Below, one piece after another: positions 16,701 to 24,924 of a DNA stretch of 32,324 nucleotides. Both the position numbers and the translations under genes were made by a program. The notes under the pieces are model-generated. The model was not told where the DNA came from. It saw only the letters and a program-made list of their open reading frames with translations, and searched no databases. The number at the start of each line of letters is the position of its first letter. The first letter of the stretch is position 1. This stretch comes from Rickettsiales bacterium (GTDB lineage: Bacteria; Pseudomonadota; Alphaproteobacteria; Rickettsiales; Rickettsiaceae). The stretch lies in NCBI GenBank assembly GCA_947454145.1, contig CANGIW010000008.1, positions 1-32,324 on the forward strand, in the 5' to 3' direction.

Positions 16701-16825
16701 CTGTTATTAAATAACCACTTTCTAAAATTTTGTGTTTGTTTTGTAGTTTCTAGTTTGTTATTAAATAACCACTTTCTAAAATTTTGTATTTGTTTTCTAG
16801 TTTCTAGTTGTCTAATATTTGGCAT
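13757..16825 (-). CDS. Large leucine-rich-repeat protein with candidate nuclear localisation signal
   Basis: A 1022-residue protein with no signal peptide or membrane segment. Residues 7-23 and 25-41 are two copies of an 18-residue unit (QNFRKWLFNN core). Residues ~130-345 hold LRRs of the ribonuclease-inhibitor type with L-x-x-L-x-L/I-x-x-N/T-x-I/L-x-x-x-G-x-x-x-L pattern, such as LKILDIESTQIGSKGVKYI and LQDLNIAGNKINTEGG. Residues ~350-670 are helical and charged with no family I recognise. Residues ~688-870 hold a second LRR block (LTILNLNNFDMTYVEL, LEDVNLGCIKI, LKNINLSDYTIG, LEKLNLDRVDI). The tail has KR at 957-958 and KKQK at 971-974 with 12 residues between, a bipartite nuclear-signal pattern, then a polar, Asn-rich end. 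RI-type LRRs are commoner in eukaryotes, so a secreted host-acting role is likely but unproven. Start is ATG at 16825. Confidence 0.75.
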   Translation of the reverse strand: MPNIRQLETRKQIQNFRKWLFNNKLETTKQTQNFRKWLFNNSNEDKDITEYDKSNKLELSYDNIFYSNHFNKISGDEAKKNIQKKIEHIASLKLITVSLSNLKVSSSYDPKVSEFNLEFNRHLLKSLQSNNSLKTLELKNQGLNNEDLEILISLCSSLPNLEILNISKNMGNTKDYVYSSNIGIILSAKFNKLQELNLECNQIGGQKISLNTCQIQEQRAKNEKQDEEVSEEIEVMFRNLKNLNHLIKLVLRKNPLGPTGAKYLALELKKNKTLKILDIESTQIGSKGVKYISDSLHNNTVLQDLNIAGNKINTEGGARSLSLLLEINSTLQKLNISNTDMSIPQQHLVANSFQKFSPYLKIEMIGLKDPKKKLIKAKLKHYKFTLLFQSKQLLNSNKVSEFLGRDSEYYLNHSLQNLILKKYPLFWSDANLFGEKTNLLKEGLWLRARKKLVEIYDRLIEEEIEKILCKKLEVKKLSSIENLEEKLNGVNDELLKLPFEVFYKKAIKDLETKYLLLIVINPLDASTEVQEYFAVNVLAKNTSLLQWGLTKLLVTSILTKSVKFSEELMGEQTETDKLREKVRKEILGRFKVSYEPKDVKDSKDIGDFKKDSSSNSINKEEYTVVDNPVGLVHKILGCNQIDFTHITNEMLNLPDVNTNIIDYANDAKQIPIDQYKDCNPSILFLIPFIRNNTELTILNLNNFDMTYVELQCICEAMSEHKKVKKLDVGFNCNIGKEQKNNTAIAPLVKQAIDTLAKVLTNNTTLEDVNLGCIKITTSQTEPLLKALLKHNDLKNINLSDYTIGVNSIKPLTSILRNNSNLEKLNLDRVDIRVITKNAKNAKNSIQHFCEALFKDSLKELNINAIKFTGNSANALEEIFLNKMSLCSKDLKIHRDYGGSQKLINTLESRNKFLDLAKSKSLKTKEGEIFLAENPVYTKHKLYQEKESEQSSTLILSKRYASEENDQNPCSKKQKCSDNHQKIVMSNNNNTNEIVEEVQYNQYGVDFAGENKQDTNESHVDLV
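16704..16811 (-). repeat. 54-bp tandem duplication at the 5' end of the LRR gene
   Basis: Two copies with a period of 54 bases, beginning at 16704 and 16758 on the plus strand (both start TTATTAAATAACCACTTTCT). They differ at only a few positions and encode the 18-residue duplicated N-terminal unit of the LRR protein. High identity implies a recent duplication. Confidence 0.85.
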
Positions 16826-17249
16826 AAGAATAAATAAATAATTATATATTATATTTGTATTTTATTAATGATTTAAGTAGTTTAATGTAAATATAGGATA
16901 ATACAACAAATATATCAAATATTATTTTCTATATTATTCTATAATATTAGTTATTTTTAGAATTTTGGTATACAATTAAATATCAAAAGTTGTAATATAA
17001 ATAATATCATAACTTTAATTGTACAAAAACCAAACCTACATTTCTTTAGCTATAATATGTGATATAATTCATCTAAAATTACAGAGTTATCCTATATACT
17101 TGTAGCATCGGATAACAACATTAAGTTTGGATACAAATCCTCAAAATGCAGTTGTTGGATTGTATGGGCTAGGGATTAGAGAACGGAAAAATCAAAATAT
17201 CATTTTACCGCGCAAACAAGCTAATATTTAATTTAAATAGTTACGGAGT
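16826..17249. other. 424-bp spacer between divergent accessory genes
   Basis: It separates the LRR gene from the charged protein at 17250. Positions 16826 to ~17100 are very AT-rich, with several TATAAT-like words on both strands, as expected for two divergent promoters, but no single one can be chosen. The part from 17106 to 17231 is less AT-rich and reads like the tail of a gene (see separate entry). Confidence 0.5.
17106..17231 (+). pseudogene. Possible 3' remnant of a lost gene
   Basis: After an in-frame stop (TAG 17103-17105) there is an open frame to TAA at 17229-17231 that reads with coding-like composition: DTNPQNAVVGLYGLGI, then RERKNQNIILPRKQANI. There is no ATG in this frame. The base composition is richer in G and C than the surrounding spacer, as real coding DNA is here. 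I do not recognise the parent family. It may be the relic of a displaced gene, or chance. Confidence 0.25.
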
Positions 17250-17885
17250 ATGACAAAGCAGAAATATAAGAATCCACAAAAAATGAATTTTGTAATAGAG
17301 GAAAAATATGGAGAGGAGAAATATTTTAAGCATCAAGTTGAAGAAGAAAAAACAAGAGAAGAAGCAATAGGCGTCTTTAATAAAAAGATTTTTAACAATT
17401 GGTCTGTAAATGAAGAAAAGAAAAAAATTATAGAATCAATAACAGATGCTCTATTTAAGACTTTTAATAACGGAGAACATAAAGATTTTAAAACAATTAT
17501 CCAAAACACAGAAGATTTAATCAACAAAGATGAAAAGGAATCCATAATATATGCTAACTTATTTTTGATGAGCAAAAAGGCAAAAATAAAAGATTTCACA
17601 CCATTAAAAGCTTGTGCTGAAATATTATTTCCTGAACAGGTTGAATATGGACGTATTTTATTTAAAAATCTGCATAAAGCATCTATTGCAAGGTGTAAAA
17701 GTTTTTTAAATCTAAATGGTGATGATGAAGAAAGTGAGGCTGCCTCTATTGTTCAACCGCAATATTATAATGAAAACCAAAAAGATGATATATGCAACCC
17801 GCCATTGAATCAAGAGATTGAAGAAGATAATGTATTGATTACGGGTACTAATAAATTTGATTACTCTTTTCCGCAGGATAGATAA
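17250..17885 (+). CDS. Charged protein of unknown function
   Basis: A 211-residue protein rich in Lys, Glu and Asn. ATG at 17250 is preceded by GGAG at 17244-17247, close but acceptable as a ribosome site. Residues 1-60 are highly charged and probably helical or coiled. The middle (about 60-155) contains helical segments such as KIIESITDALFKTF and FTPLKACAEILFPEQVEYGRILFKNLHKASI. The last ~55 residues are acidic and low in hydrophobics, probably disordered (DDEESEAAS, EIEEDNVLI). No signal peptide or membrane segment is present, and I do not recognise the family. It faces away from the LRR gene across a spacer and is convergent with sdhB. Position and composition suggest an accessory gene; an effector role is only a guess. 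Confidence 0.6.
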   Translation: MTKQKYKNPQKMNFVIEEKYGEEKYFKHQVEEEKTREEAIGVFNKKIFNNWSVNEEKKKIIESITDALFKTFNNGEHKDFKTIIQNTEDLINKDEKESIIYANLFLMSKKAKIKDFTPLKACAEILFPEQVEYGRILFKNLHKASIARCKSFLNLNGDDEESEAASIVQPQYYNENQKDDICNPPLNQEIEEDNVLITGTNKFDYSFPQDR

Positions 17886-17929
17886 TAAGCTAATTAAATG
17901 GAGACCAGTGTTAAGATTTCAACATAAAT

Positions 17930-17965
17930 TTAATTCTCATGGGCTATTTTTGCCCTGAGAATTAA
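17930..17965. terminator. Strong hairpin between converging genes (bidirectional terminator?)
   Basis: TTAATTCTCA, an unpaired T, and GGGC pair with GCCC and TGAGAATTAA around the loop TATTTTT. This gives 14 base pairs between the 17250 gene and sdhB, which end at 17885 and 17973. No long T-run follows on either strand, but the location between convergent genes and the stem strength favour a two-way transcription stop. Confidence 0.5.
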
Positions 17966-17972
17966 CATAATA

Positions 17973-18758
17973 TCATGTTATATTTTCGGCAATTTTACCT
18001 TTTATAGCTGCAATAGCTTTTGCTGGATTCAAGCCTTTGGGGCAAGTTTTTGTGCAGTTCATTATGGTATGACATCTGTATAATTTAAACGAGTCTTGCA
18101 ATTGCTCGAGTCTTTCCTTGGTTGCTTCGTCTCTACTGTCGGATATCCATCTGTAAGCCTGCAATAAAGTAGCTGGGCCTAAATATTCATCACCGTTCCA
18201 CCAATAGCTAGGGCATGAGGTAGAGCAACAAGCGCATAATACGCATTCATATAGACCGTCTAGCTTGGATCTATCTGCTTCAGATTGCAATCTTTCTTTT
18301 TGGCCAGCAGCAGTGGGCTGAGCTTGCAACCAAGGTTTAATAGATTCATATTGCGCATAAAAATGACTCAGATCTGGAACAAGGTCCTTCACAACCTTCA
18401 TGTGCGGCAAGGGATATATCTTAACATCACCCTTGATTTCATCCACCGGCTTTAAGCAAGCCAATGTATTTGTGCCATCAATATTCATAGAGCAGCTGCC
18501 ACATACACCTTCGCGACAAGAACGCCTAAAAGTTAATGTTGGATCAATATCTTGTTTGATTTTCATCAAAATATCCAAGATCATGGGCCCACAATCAGCT
18601 AAGTCTACTTCGTAAGTATCTAATCTAGGATTTTGGCCTTCATCGGGATTATATCTATATATACGCAAAGTTTTTGGCTGCCTCATTTTTCCCGTGTTTT
18701 GTTTATGAGTTTCACCCTCATGCACTCTAGAGTTTGGAGGTAATCTAAATTGTGCCAT
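17973..18758 (-). CDS. sdhB: Succinate dehydrogenase iron-sulfur subunit
   Basis: SdhB passes electrons from FAD in SdhA to ubiquinone in complex II of the inner membrane. The 261-residue product has all three cluster sites: 2Fe-2S (C81, C86, C89, C101, in CREGVCGSC), 4Fe-4S (C172, C175, C178, C182, in [12 protein letters not shown]) and 3Fe-4S (C229, C235, C239, in [12 protein letters not shown]). The ATG at 18756-18758 opens [10 protein letters not shown], a typical alphaproteobacterial N-terminus. It is the last gene of sdhCDAB, 30 bases after sdhA. Codon use is more GC-rich than in the accessory genes nearby. Confidence 0.98.
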   Translation of the reverse strand: MAQFRLPPNSRVHEGETHKQNTGKMRQPKTLRIYRYNPDEGQNPRLDTYEVDLADCGPMILDILMKIKQDIDPTLTFRRSCREGVCGSCSMNIDGTNTLACLKPVDEIKGDVKIYPLPHMKVVKDLVPDLSHFYAQYESIKPWLQAQPTAAGQKERLQSEADRSKLDGLYECVLCACCSTSCPSYWWNGDEYLGPATLLQAYRWISDSRDEATKERLEQLQDSFKLYRCHTIMNCTKTCPKGLNPAKAIAAIKGKIAENIT

Positions 18759-18788
18759 ATTACTGCCTTTATAAATTCATTAACTCAA

Positions 18789-20570
18789 TTAATATACTCT
18801 TTGTTTTAAAGCTATAGTTTTGACTTCATCAGTCAAAGTGTTTAAATTTACATCTTTATATTCAATATTCACTTCTCCATTGTTATCAAGCCAAGCAAAA
18901 CTATGTTTCAACCAATTTTTATCATCACGTTTTGGCCAATCTTCTCTAGCATGTGCTCCACGACTTTCTTTTCTAGCTAATGCCGAATGCATAGTCAAAA
19001 CACCTTGGCACATAAGATTTTCTAGCTCCAAAGTTTCAACTAAGTCTGTATTCCAAATGAGTGACCTGTCCTCAATTTTAATATCAGCAAGTTGGGCTCT
19101 CGTTGCATCTATGAGCTTTTTTCCCTCTATTAAAGTTTCTTCAGTTCTAAAGACAGCCGCATGTTTTTGCATTATAGTTTGCATTTGTGTGCGTAAAATT
19201 CCAGTATGGGTTGAGCCATTAATATTTCTTATTCTGTCAAAACGAGCTATAATTTTAGCGGTTATCTCTTTAGAAATATTTTTATGAGGCATGTTAGGTT
19301 TAATAAGTTCTGCTGTTTTTTCGGCACAAGCTTTACCAAAGACTACTAAATCTAGTAAAGAATTGGAACCAAGTCTATTAGCACCATGAACTGAAACACA
19401 GGCCGCTTCACCTATTGCCATAAGCCCTGGAACTATATCCCCTTTATGATTTTTTTGTACTTGTGTGTGAATATTAGTTGGAATACCACCCATAGTGTAA
19501 TGTACTGTAGGCAGAACTGGAATTGGTTCTTTTGTTGCATCAATGCCAGCAAAAATTCTTGCAGTGGCTAAAACTCCCGGCAGGCGTTCTTGTAAAATAT
19601 GTTTATCAATGTGATTAATGTGTAAATGAACATGGTCTTTATTTTTACCAAATCCTCTACCTTCTTTTATTTCTATAGCAATTGATCTTGAAACAACATC
19701 TCGTGAGGCTAAATCTTTAACGTGAGGGGCGTATTTTTCCATAAATTTCTCCCCCTTGTTATTCACCAAATATCCGCCTTCACCCCTTGCTCCTTCTGTG
19801 ATTAAACAGCCGGCGCTATAAATGCCTGTTGGATGAAATTGCACAAATTCCATATCTTCTAAAGGAAGACCCGCTCTTGCAACCATACCAGCACCGTCAT
19901 TTGTACAAGTGTGTGCTGATGTTGCAGAAAGATACACCTTGCCATAACCACCTGTAGCAATAACAACACTATGCGCTCTAAATATATGAAGCGAACCATC
20001 GTCCAAATTCCAGGCTACAACACCTACGCATTGCCCTTCATCGATTAATAAATCTAAGGCAAAATATTCAATAAAAAATTTTACTTTATGTTTTAAAGAT
20101 TGCTGATATAAAGTATGTAGTATTGCATGACCAGTACGGTCAGCTGCTGCACAAGTACGTTGCACAGAGCCCCCTTCCCCGTAATTTTTAGTCATCCCAC
20201 CAAATGCACGTTGATATATTCTTCCGTCTTCTTTTCTAGAAAAGGGCACACCAAAATGCTCTAGCTCTAATACAGCTGCGCTTGCATTTTTGCACATAAA
20301 TTCTATAGCGTCTTGATCTCCAAGCCAGTCGGATCCTTTTACTGTGTCATACATATGCCAGCGCCAATCATCTTCACCCATATTACCCAAAGCTGCGCTA
20401 ATTCCTCCTTGCGCTGCAACTGTATGACTTCGTGTAGGAAAAACTTTACTTATACAAGCAACGTTTAGATTTTTAGCTCCCAAACCTAAAGCTGCACGTA
20501 GCCCTGCGCCACCAGCTCCTAGGACCACAACGTCATATTCGTGTTCTACAATATTATATGCTTTTGTCAT
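18789..20570 (-). CDS. sdhA: Succinate dehydrogenase flavoprotein subunit
   Basis: Oxidises succinate to fumarate on the cytoplasmic side of complex II. The 593-residue product is of normal length. The nucleotide-binding [17 protein letters not shown] lies at 15-31, and [10 protein letters not shown] has His49, the residue that holds FAD covalently in the family. [24 protein letters not shown], then QFHPTGIY and TEGARGEGG mark the substrate site, and [15 protein letters not shown] is the capping-domain motif near residues 350-365. The ATG at 20570 gives the usual start. It follows sdhD by 9 bases. A long open frame lies antisense at 18820-19287, but it is a shadow of this gene. Confidence 0.98.
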   Translation of the reverse strand: MTKAYNIVEHEYDVVVLGAGGAGLRAALGLGAKNLNVACISKVFPTRSHTVAAQGGISAALGNMGEDDWRWHMYDTVKGSDWLGDQDAIEFMCKNASAAVLELEHFGVPFSRKEDGRIYQRAFGGMTKNYGEGGSVQRTCAAADRTGHAILHTLYQQSLKHKVKFFIEYFALDLLIDEGQCVGVVAWNLDDGSLHIFRAHSVVIATGGYGKVYLSATSAHTCTNDGAGMVARAGLPLEDMEFVQFHPTGIYSAGCLITEGARGEGGYLVNNKGEKFMEKYAPHVKDLASRDVVSRSIAIEIKEGRGFGKNKDHVHLHINHIDKHILQERLPGVLATARIFAGIDATKEPIPVLPTVHYTMGGIPTNIHTQVQKNHKGDIVPGLMAIGEAACVSVHGANRLGSNSLLDLVVFGKACAEKTAELIKPNMPHKNISKEITAKIIARFDRIRNINGSTHTGILRTQMQTIMQKHAAVFRTEETLIEGKKLIDATRAQLADIKIEDRSLIWNTDLVETLELENLMCQGVLTMHSALARKESRGAHAREDWPKRDDKNWLKHSFAWLDNNGEVNIEYKDVNLNTLTDEVKTIALKQRVY

Positions 20571-20579
20571 AAAAGATTA

Positions 20580-20924
20580 TCATGATATTAATTTTGTTAT
20601 TGCAACCAGTAGCGCTATAGAAGTAACCACAGTAATAAATTTAATTAACCAAATCAAAATGAATTGCATTAATTTATGGGGAACATAATCTTCTATTATA
20701 ACTTTCATACCTAAAAAGCCATGATAAAACGAGGTGAATGAGAGTATAAGCCACATTAATCCATTACATGGATTTTGCATTATCTGTATAAGCTTACTTT
20801 GATCTTGAGTTTTATAAACTCCTATGAAAATATTTAAGAAATACAGTAACCATATTATAAATGGCGCCATTATCACGGCTAAAATACGTTGTTTTAGCCA
20901 TTTTTTTGTTTCTTTATTATGCAT
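20580..20924 (-). CDS. sdhD: Succinate dehydrogenase membrane anchor subunit SdhD
   Basis: A 114-residue membrane protein with three predicted helices (about 15-35, 52-72, 90-112). The family signature FYHGFLGMKVIIEDYV lies near 62-77 and contains the His that ligates haem b. With SdhC it anchors SdhAB and forms the quinone site. It lies 12 bases downstream of sdhC and 9 upstream of sdhA, so all belong to one operon. Confidence 0.92.
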   Translation of the reverse strand: MHNKETKKWLKQRILAVIMAPFIIWLLYFLNIFIGVYKTQDQSKLIQIMQNPCNGLMWLILSFTSFYHGFLGMKVIIEDYVPHKLMQFILIWLIKFITVVTSIALLVAITKLIS

Positions 20925-20936
20925 GTAATTATTTAC

Positions 20937-21314
20937 CTAACTTCTTAACCAAAATAATACAGTACTAATAGTACTAACAGTGATTACGATCCAACCAGTT
21001 TTTTCTACAGTTTTTATCTGAAACCCATATCCTAAATCCCAACATAAATGTCTTATGCCATTTCCTGAATGATAAAATAAGCTGAATAATATTCCAAAAA
21101 GCCCTAATTGTATAATTTTACAATTGAATAATTTAAAGTAACATTGAGGCAAATTTTTTGTAATTGCTATAATCAACCACCAAGAAATTACAATAAGACT
21201 AAAAAATAATATAATTCCGGTAATTCGATGAAAAATAGATAAAACAGAGGTAATTTGATATTTATATACACTTAAATGCGGAGAAAGCGGTCTATTATTC
21301 TCTTTATATTTCAT
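20937..21314 (-). CDS. sdhC: Succinate dehydrogenase cytochrome b556 subunit SdhC
   Basis: First gene of the sdhCDAB operon. The 125-residue protein begins NRPLSPHLSVYKYQITSVLSIFHRITGI, the SdhC signature with the Ser and Arg of the quinone site. It has three membrane helices (about 28-50, 63-83, 104-122) and the second motif FYHSGNGIRHLCWDLG near 80-96, in which a His is the haem ligand. The ATG at 21314 is the only sensible start. The promoter must lie in the ~250-bp spacer shared with the divergent tRNA-Thr, but I could not pinpoint it. Confidence 0.94.
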   Translation of the reverse strand: MKYKENNRPLSPHLSVYKYQITSVLSIFHRITGIILFFSLIVISWWLIIAITKNLPQCYFKLFNCKIIQLGLFGILFSLFYHSGNGIRHLCWDLGYGFQIKTVEKTGWIVITVSTISTVLFWLRS

Positions 21315-21514
21315 ATGCTAGTGTTTTATTGCTTTTTATTAATATTAATACTAGATTATTACATATAATAATACAACTGTTGGGTTATAAATTATTGTAC
21401 AAAAATAGATAGGAGTAAAAAAAGACAATAATTTTTTCTCTTATCTTATAGGGGTTATTGCTTGCATAATTAATTTAATAAGCTAAAATCTACAAGAAAG
21501 AAGAGGGTTTAATT

Positions 21515-21543
21515 TTGATTTAGAATACAAAGTTCTAAATAAT
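21515..21543 (+). promoter_or_regulatory. Candidate promoter of tRNA-Thr
   Basis: TTGATT (21515-21520), 17-nt spacer and AATAAT (21538-21543) lie about 20 bases before the mature tRNA end, a normal distance for a tRNA promoter. The -35 matches 4 of 6 and the -10 5 of 6 bases. Confidence 0.35.
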
Positions 21544-21563
21544 TCATTTTCTGCATTAATTAA

Positions 21564-21639
21564 GCCAGCGTAGCTCAGTTGGTAGAGCGGCACATTCGTA
21601 ATGTGCGGGCCGAGGGTTCGATTCCTTTCGCTGGCACCA
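21564..21639 (+). tRNA. tRNA-Thr(CGT), CCA encoded
   Basis: A 76-base cloverleaf including CCA: acceptor GCCAGCG/CGCTGGC, D-arm GCTCAGTTGGTAGAGC, anticodon stem GCACA/TGTGC with loop TTCGTAA (anticodon CGT), T-arm GAGGG-TTCGATT-CCTTT with two G-T pairs, discriminator A at 21636. It stands alone between the sdh operon and mreB. Confidence 0.95.
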
Positions 21640-21679
21640 AAATTACTACATAAAGACCTTAATTTAGTGTAATTAGCGT

Positions 21680-22827
<1,148 letters not shown>

Positions 22828-22839
22828 TAAATTATCACA

Positions 22840-23616
22840 TTGAAATTATTTCAGTTAATAAGAGTACTCAAATATTTTTTCATTTTATTTGTAACAGTTT
22901 TATTGATATTACTGTTACAAAGCTCCTTTAAACAATATTATTCTTGGATTTATTATCCAATTACTACAATTCATAAAGTTTTAGATTTATTTAATCATCA
23001 AACAAGAAGTCCTTTGATTGCAAAACAAGAAAACTTTGTTGATCAATATGAATCATTAAAGCAAGAACTAAAAAACTATCAATATAAAGTAACTATTCTT
23101 GAAGGTGAAAATAAATCTTTAAGAAATCTACTAGATTTAAGAAATTTAAATGATCATTTCACTTATGTTACAGTACAAATTTTAGCTATAAATAATTCCA
23201 TATATAATAATTTCGCTATAGCCAAATCACCTTCAGAATATAATATTATACCAGGTGCATGGGTAGTGAATTCTGAAGGTGTTGTTGGGAAAATTGCCTC
23301 AGTAGAGGCAGGATATTTAAAAATAATGCTAGTTACAGATTTCAATTTTAAAATAGGTGTTAAGTCTGCTTCTTCAAAGCATAGAGCAGTTTTATCTGGT
23401 AAAAATAGCGATATACTTGAATTATCTTATTCAAAAGATCACTTATCTTTTTCGGACGGAGATATTCTTGTTACATCTGGAGACGGAAATTATCCTATAT
23501 CAAATATACCTGTAGCAAAAATTACACTTACACAGGACAATAATGTTGTTGCTACTAGCCTAGTAAATTTCAATAAATTAGACTTTGTTTCAATTATAGT
23601 AGACTCTAATAATTAA
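22840..23616 (+). CDS. mreC: Rod-shape determining protein MreC (TTG start)
   Basis: MreC is an inner-membrane protein with a periplasmic part that links MreB to the wall-synthesis enzymes. The 258-residue product has one membrane helix (about 10-30: YFFILFVTVLLILLLQSSF), a coiled coil (about 65-100) and the beta-barrel domain of the family, with GAWVVNSEGVVGKIASVEAGYLKIMLVTD near 145-172. No ATG fits the N-terminus; TTG at 22840 starts MKLFQLIRVLKYF with the expected basic-then-hydrophobic pattern. mreD does not follow. The stop codon region doubles as the first arm of a terminator hairpin (23603-23638). Confidence 0.9.
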   Translation: MKLFQLIRVLKYFFILFVTVLLILLLQSSFKQYYSWIYYPITTIHKVLDLFNHQTRSPLIAKQENFVDQYESLKQELKNYQYKVTILEGENKSLRNLLDLRNLNDHFTYVTVQILAINNSIYNNFAIAKSPSEYNIIPGAWVVNSEGVVGKIASVEAGYLKIMLVTDFNFKIGVKSASSKHRAVLSGKNSDILELSYSKDHLSFSDGDILVTSGDGNYPISNIPVAKITLTQDNNVVATSLVNFNKLDFVSIIVDSNN

Positions 23617-23638
23617 CATTCATGTATTAGAGTTTTTT
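23603..23638 (+). terminator. Intrinsic terminator of mreBC
   Basis: ACTCTAATA (23603-23611) and TATTAGAGT (23625-23633) are perfect complements around a 13-base loop, followed at once by TTTTT and, after GC, five more T bases. The left arm lies inside the last codons of mreC, which ends at 23616. Confidence 0.75.
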
Positions 23639-23652
23639 GCTTTTTAAAAAAC

Positions 23653-23668
23653 AAAAAATGCTTTGCAT
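23653..23668 (-). terminator. Weak terminator candidate after ftsA
   Basis: On the minus strand ATGC, loop AAA, GCAT is followed by six T bases and more T further on. The stem is only four pairs, so it is a weak candidate. Confidence 0.25.
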
Positions 23669-23682
23669 CAAACGTTCAACTT

Positions 23683-24918
23683 CTAATGAGATTCTACAAA
23701 AAACCAATTGAGTAGTCTACGCCATAATTTTGGTTTTTGCATATGAGAATTCTCAAGTAATTTAACTATATAATAGCTTGCAGACCCGATAGCAGCAGAA
23801 TAATTATGTAAATTACCCGAGACTTTATTACCTTCAGATAATTCAGGCACTCCAATTCTAGATTGTTTTCTAAAAGTTATTGCCATTAATTCTTTTAGAT
23901 TTCTAATATTAGCGCATCCACCAGTAGCTACAACTTTACCGTTAACTAAATTATCTATACCAATACGGTCATATTCAAGTTTCACTAAAGCTAACACTTC
24001 TCCAATTCTTGCTTTGATTATTTGAGCTAAAGTAGCCGTTGAAACTACGTGATCACGGTCTATATTTGCTTGAGGTGATAGTTCTTCTAGATCAACTAAA
24101 GTTTCTCCGGCAAGACTATTATTTAAACTTATATAGCCGTAGAGAACCTTTAATTTTTCTGCAGTATCAAAGTCTATAGAAAATACTGTAGCTATGTCAT
24201 TTGTAATATGCCAACCACCCAGAGGTATAGCAGAAGTGTATACTGGTCTTGAATCAACAAAAATACAAAAGCTAGTAGATTTAGCTCCAAAATCTATAAT
24301 GATAGAACCTCTAGCACGTTCGTCTTTTGTTAAACAAGAATAACCACATGCTATGCTTGAGGGAATAAATTTTTTAATAGCTATTTGATATTTAGCCAAA
24401 CAATTAGTTAAATTTGCTAAATTATTACTATCTACTGCTAATATATGCACATTAGTTGTAAGTTTTTTGGCAACCATGTTAACTGGATTTTGTACTTTTT
24501 GTATATCATCAATGATATATTCAAGGGGGTACACGTCTACTATTTCATAGCTATTAATATCGAAGCTATCTACTGCGGATTTTATTAATTTCTGTATTGC
24601 GCTACTAGAAACAGTTTTAGTATCTATTGGTATGTTATAGGTTATATAAAAAGAACGCACCCCTACACCAGGTAAAGATATAATAGCTTCTTTAATTTCC
24701 TTGCGACATGAATTTTCTATAGAATAAATTGCACTTGCAATTGCTTTTTCTGCCTTTGTTGAGTCAAGTATTGACCCAGCTACTATCCCCTCAGAGGGTA
24801 ATATCGAGCTATATAAAAGACTGAATTTTTCTCCTTTGCCTGAGTAATGACATGCAAGTGCAGCTATTTTAGAACTACCTATATCTATTTCTATTAAGTT
24901 TGCGATCTTATTAGACAT
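23683..24918 (-). CDS. ftsA: Cell division protein FtsA
   Basis: Actin-like protein that tethers FtsZ to the inner membrane and recruits later division proteins. The 411-residue product shows LIEIDIGSSKIAALAC at ~8-23, GVGVRSFYITYNIPI in the 1C region (about 85-100), SIIIDFGAKSTSFCIF near 205 (phosphate 2) and VVATGGCANIRNLKEL near 325-340 (adenosine motif). The C-terminal KLWRRLLNWFFVESH fits the amphipathic membrane-targeting helix. The start ATG at 24918 is only 6 bases after the gyrA stop, so it is read from the gyrA transcript. ftsQ and ftsZ, the usual neighbours, are absent. Confidence 0.95.
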   Translation of the reverse strand: MSNKIANLIEIDIGSSKIAALACHYSGKGEKFSLLYSSILPSEGIVAGSILDSTKAEKAIASAIYSIENSCRKEIKEAIISLPGVGVRSFYITYNIPIDTKTVSSSAIQKLIKSAVDSFDINSYEIVDVYPLEYIIDDIQKVQNPVNMVAKKLTTNVHILAVDSNNLANLTNCLAKYQIAIKKFIPSSIACGYSCLTKDERARGSIIIDFGAKSTSFCIFVDSRPVYTSAIPLGGWHITNDIATVFSIDFDTAEKLKVLYGYISLNNSLAGETLVDLEELSPQANIDRDHVVSTATLAQIIKARIGEVLALVKLEYDRIGIDNLVNGKVVATGGCANIRNLKELMAITFRKQSRIGVPELSEGNKVSGNLHNYSAAIGSASYYIVKLLENSHMQKPKLWRRLLNWFFVESH

Positions 24919-24924
24919 AAAAAT

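Noticed and set aside
18820-19287. 155-codon open frame antisense to sdhA
   Set aside because: sdhA is certain on the other strand; the antisense frame is low-complexity Ser/Leu/Val with no recognisable motif and arises from sdhA codon bias.
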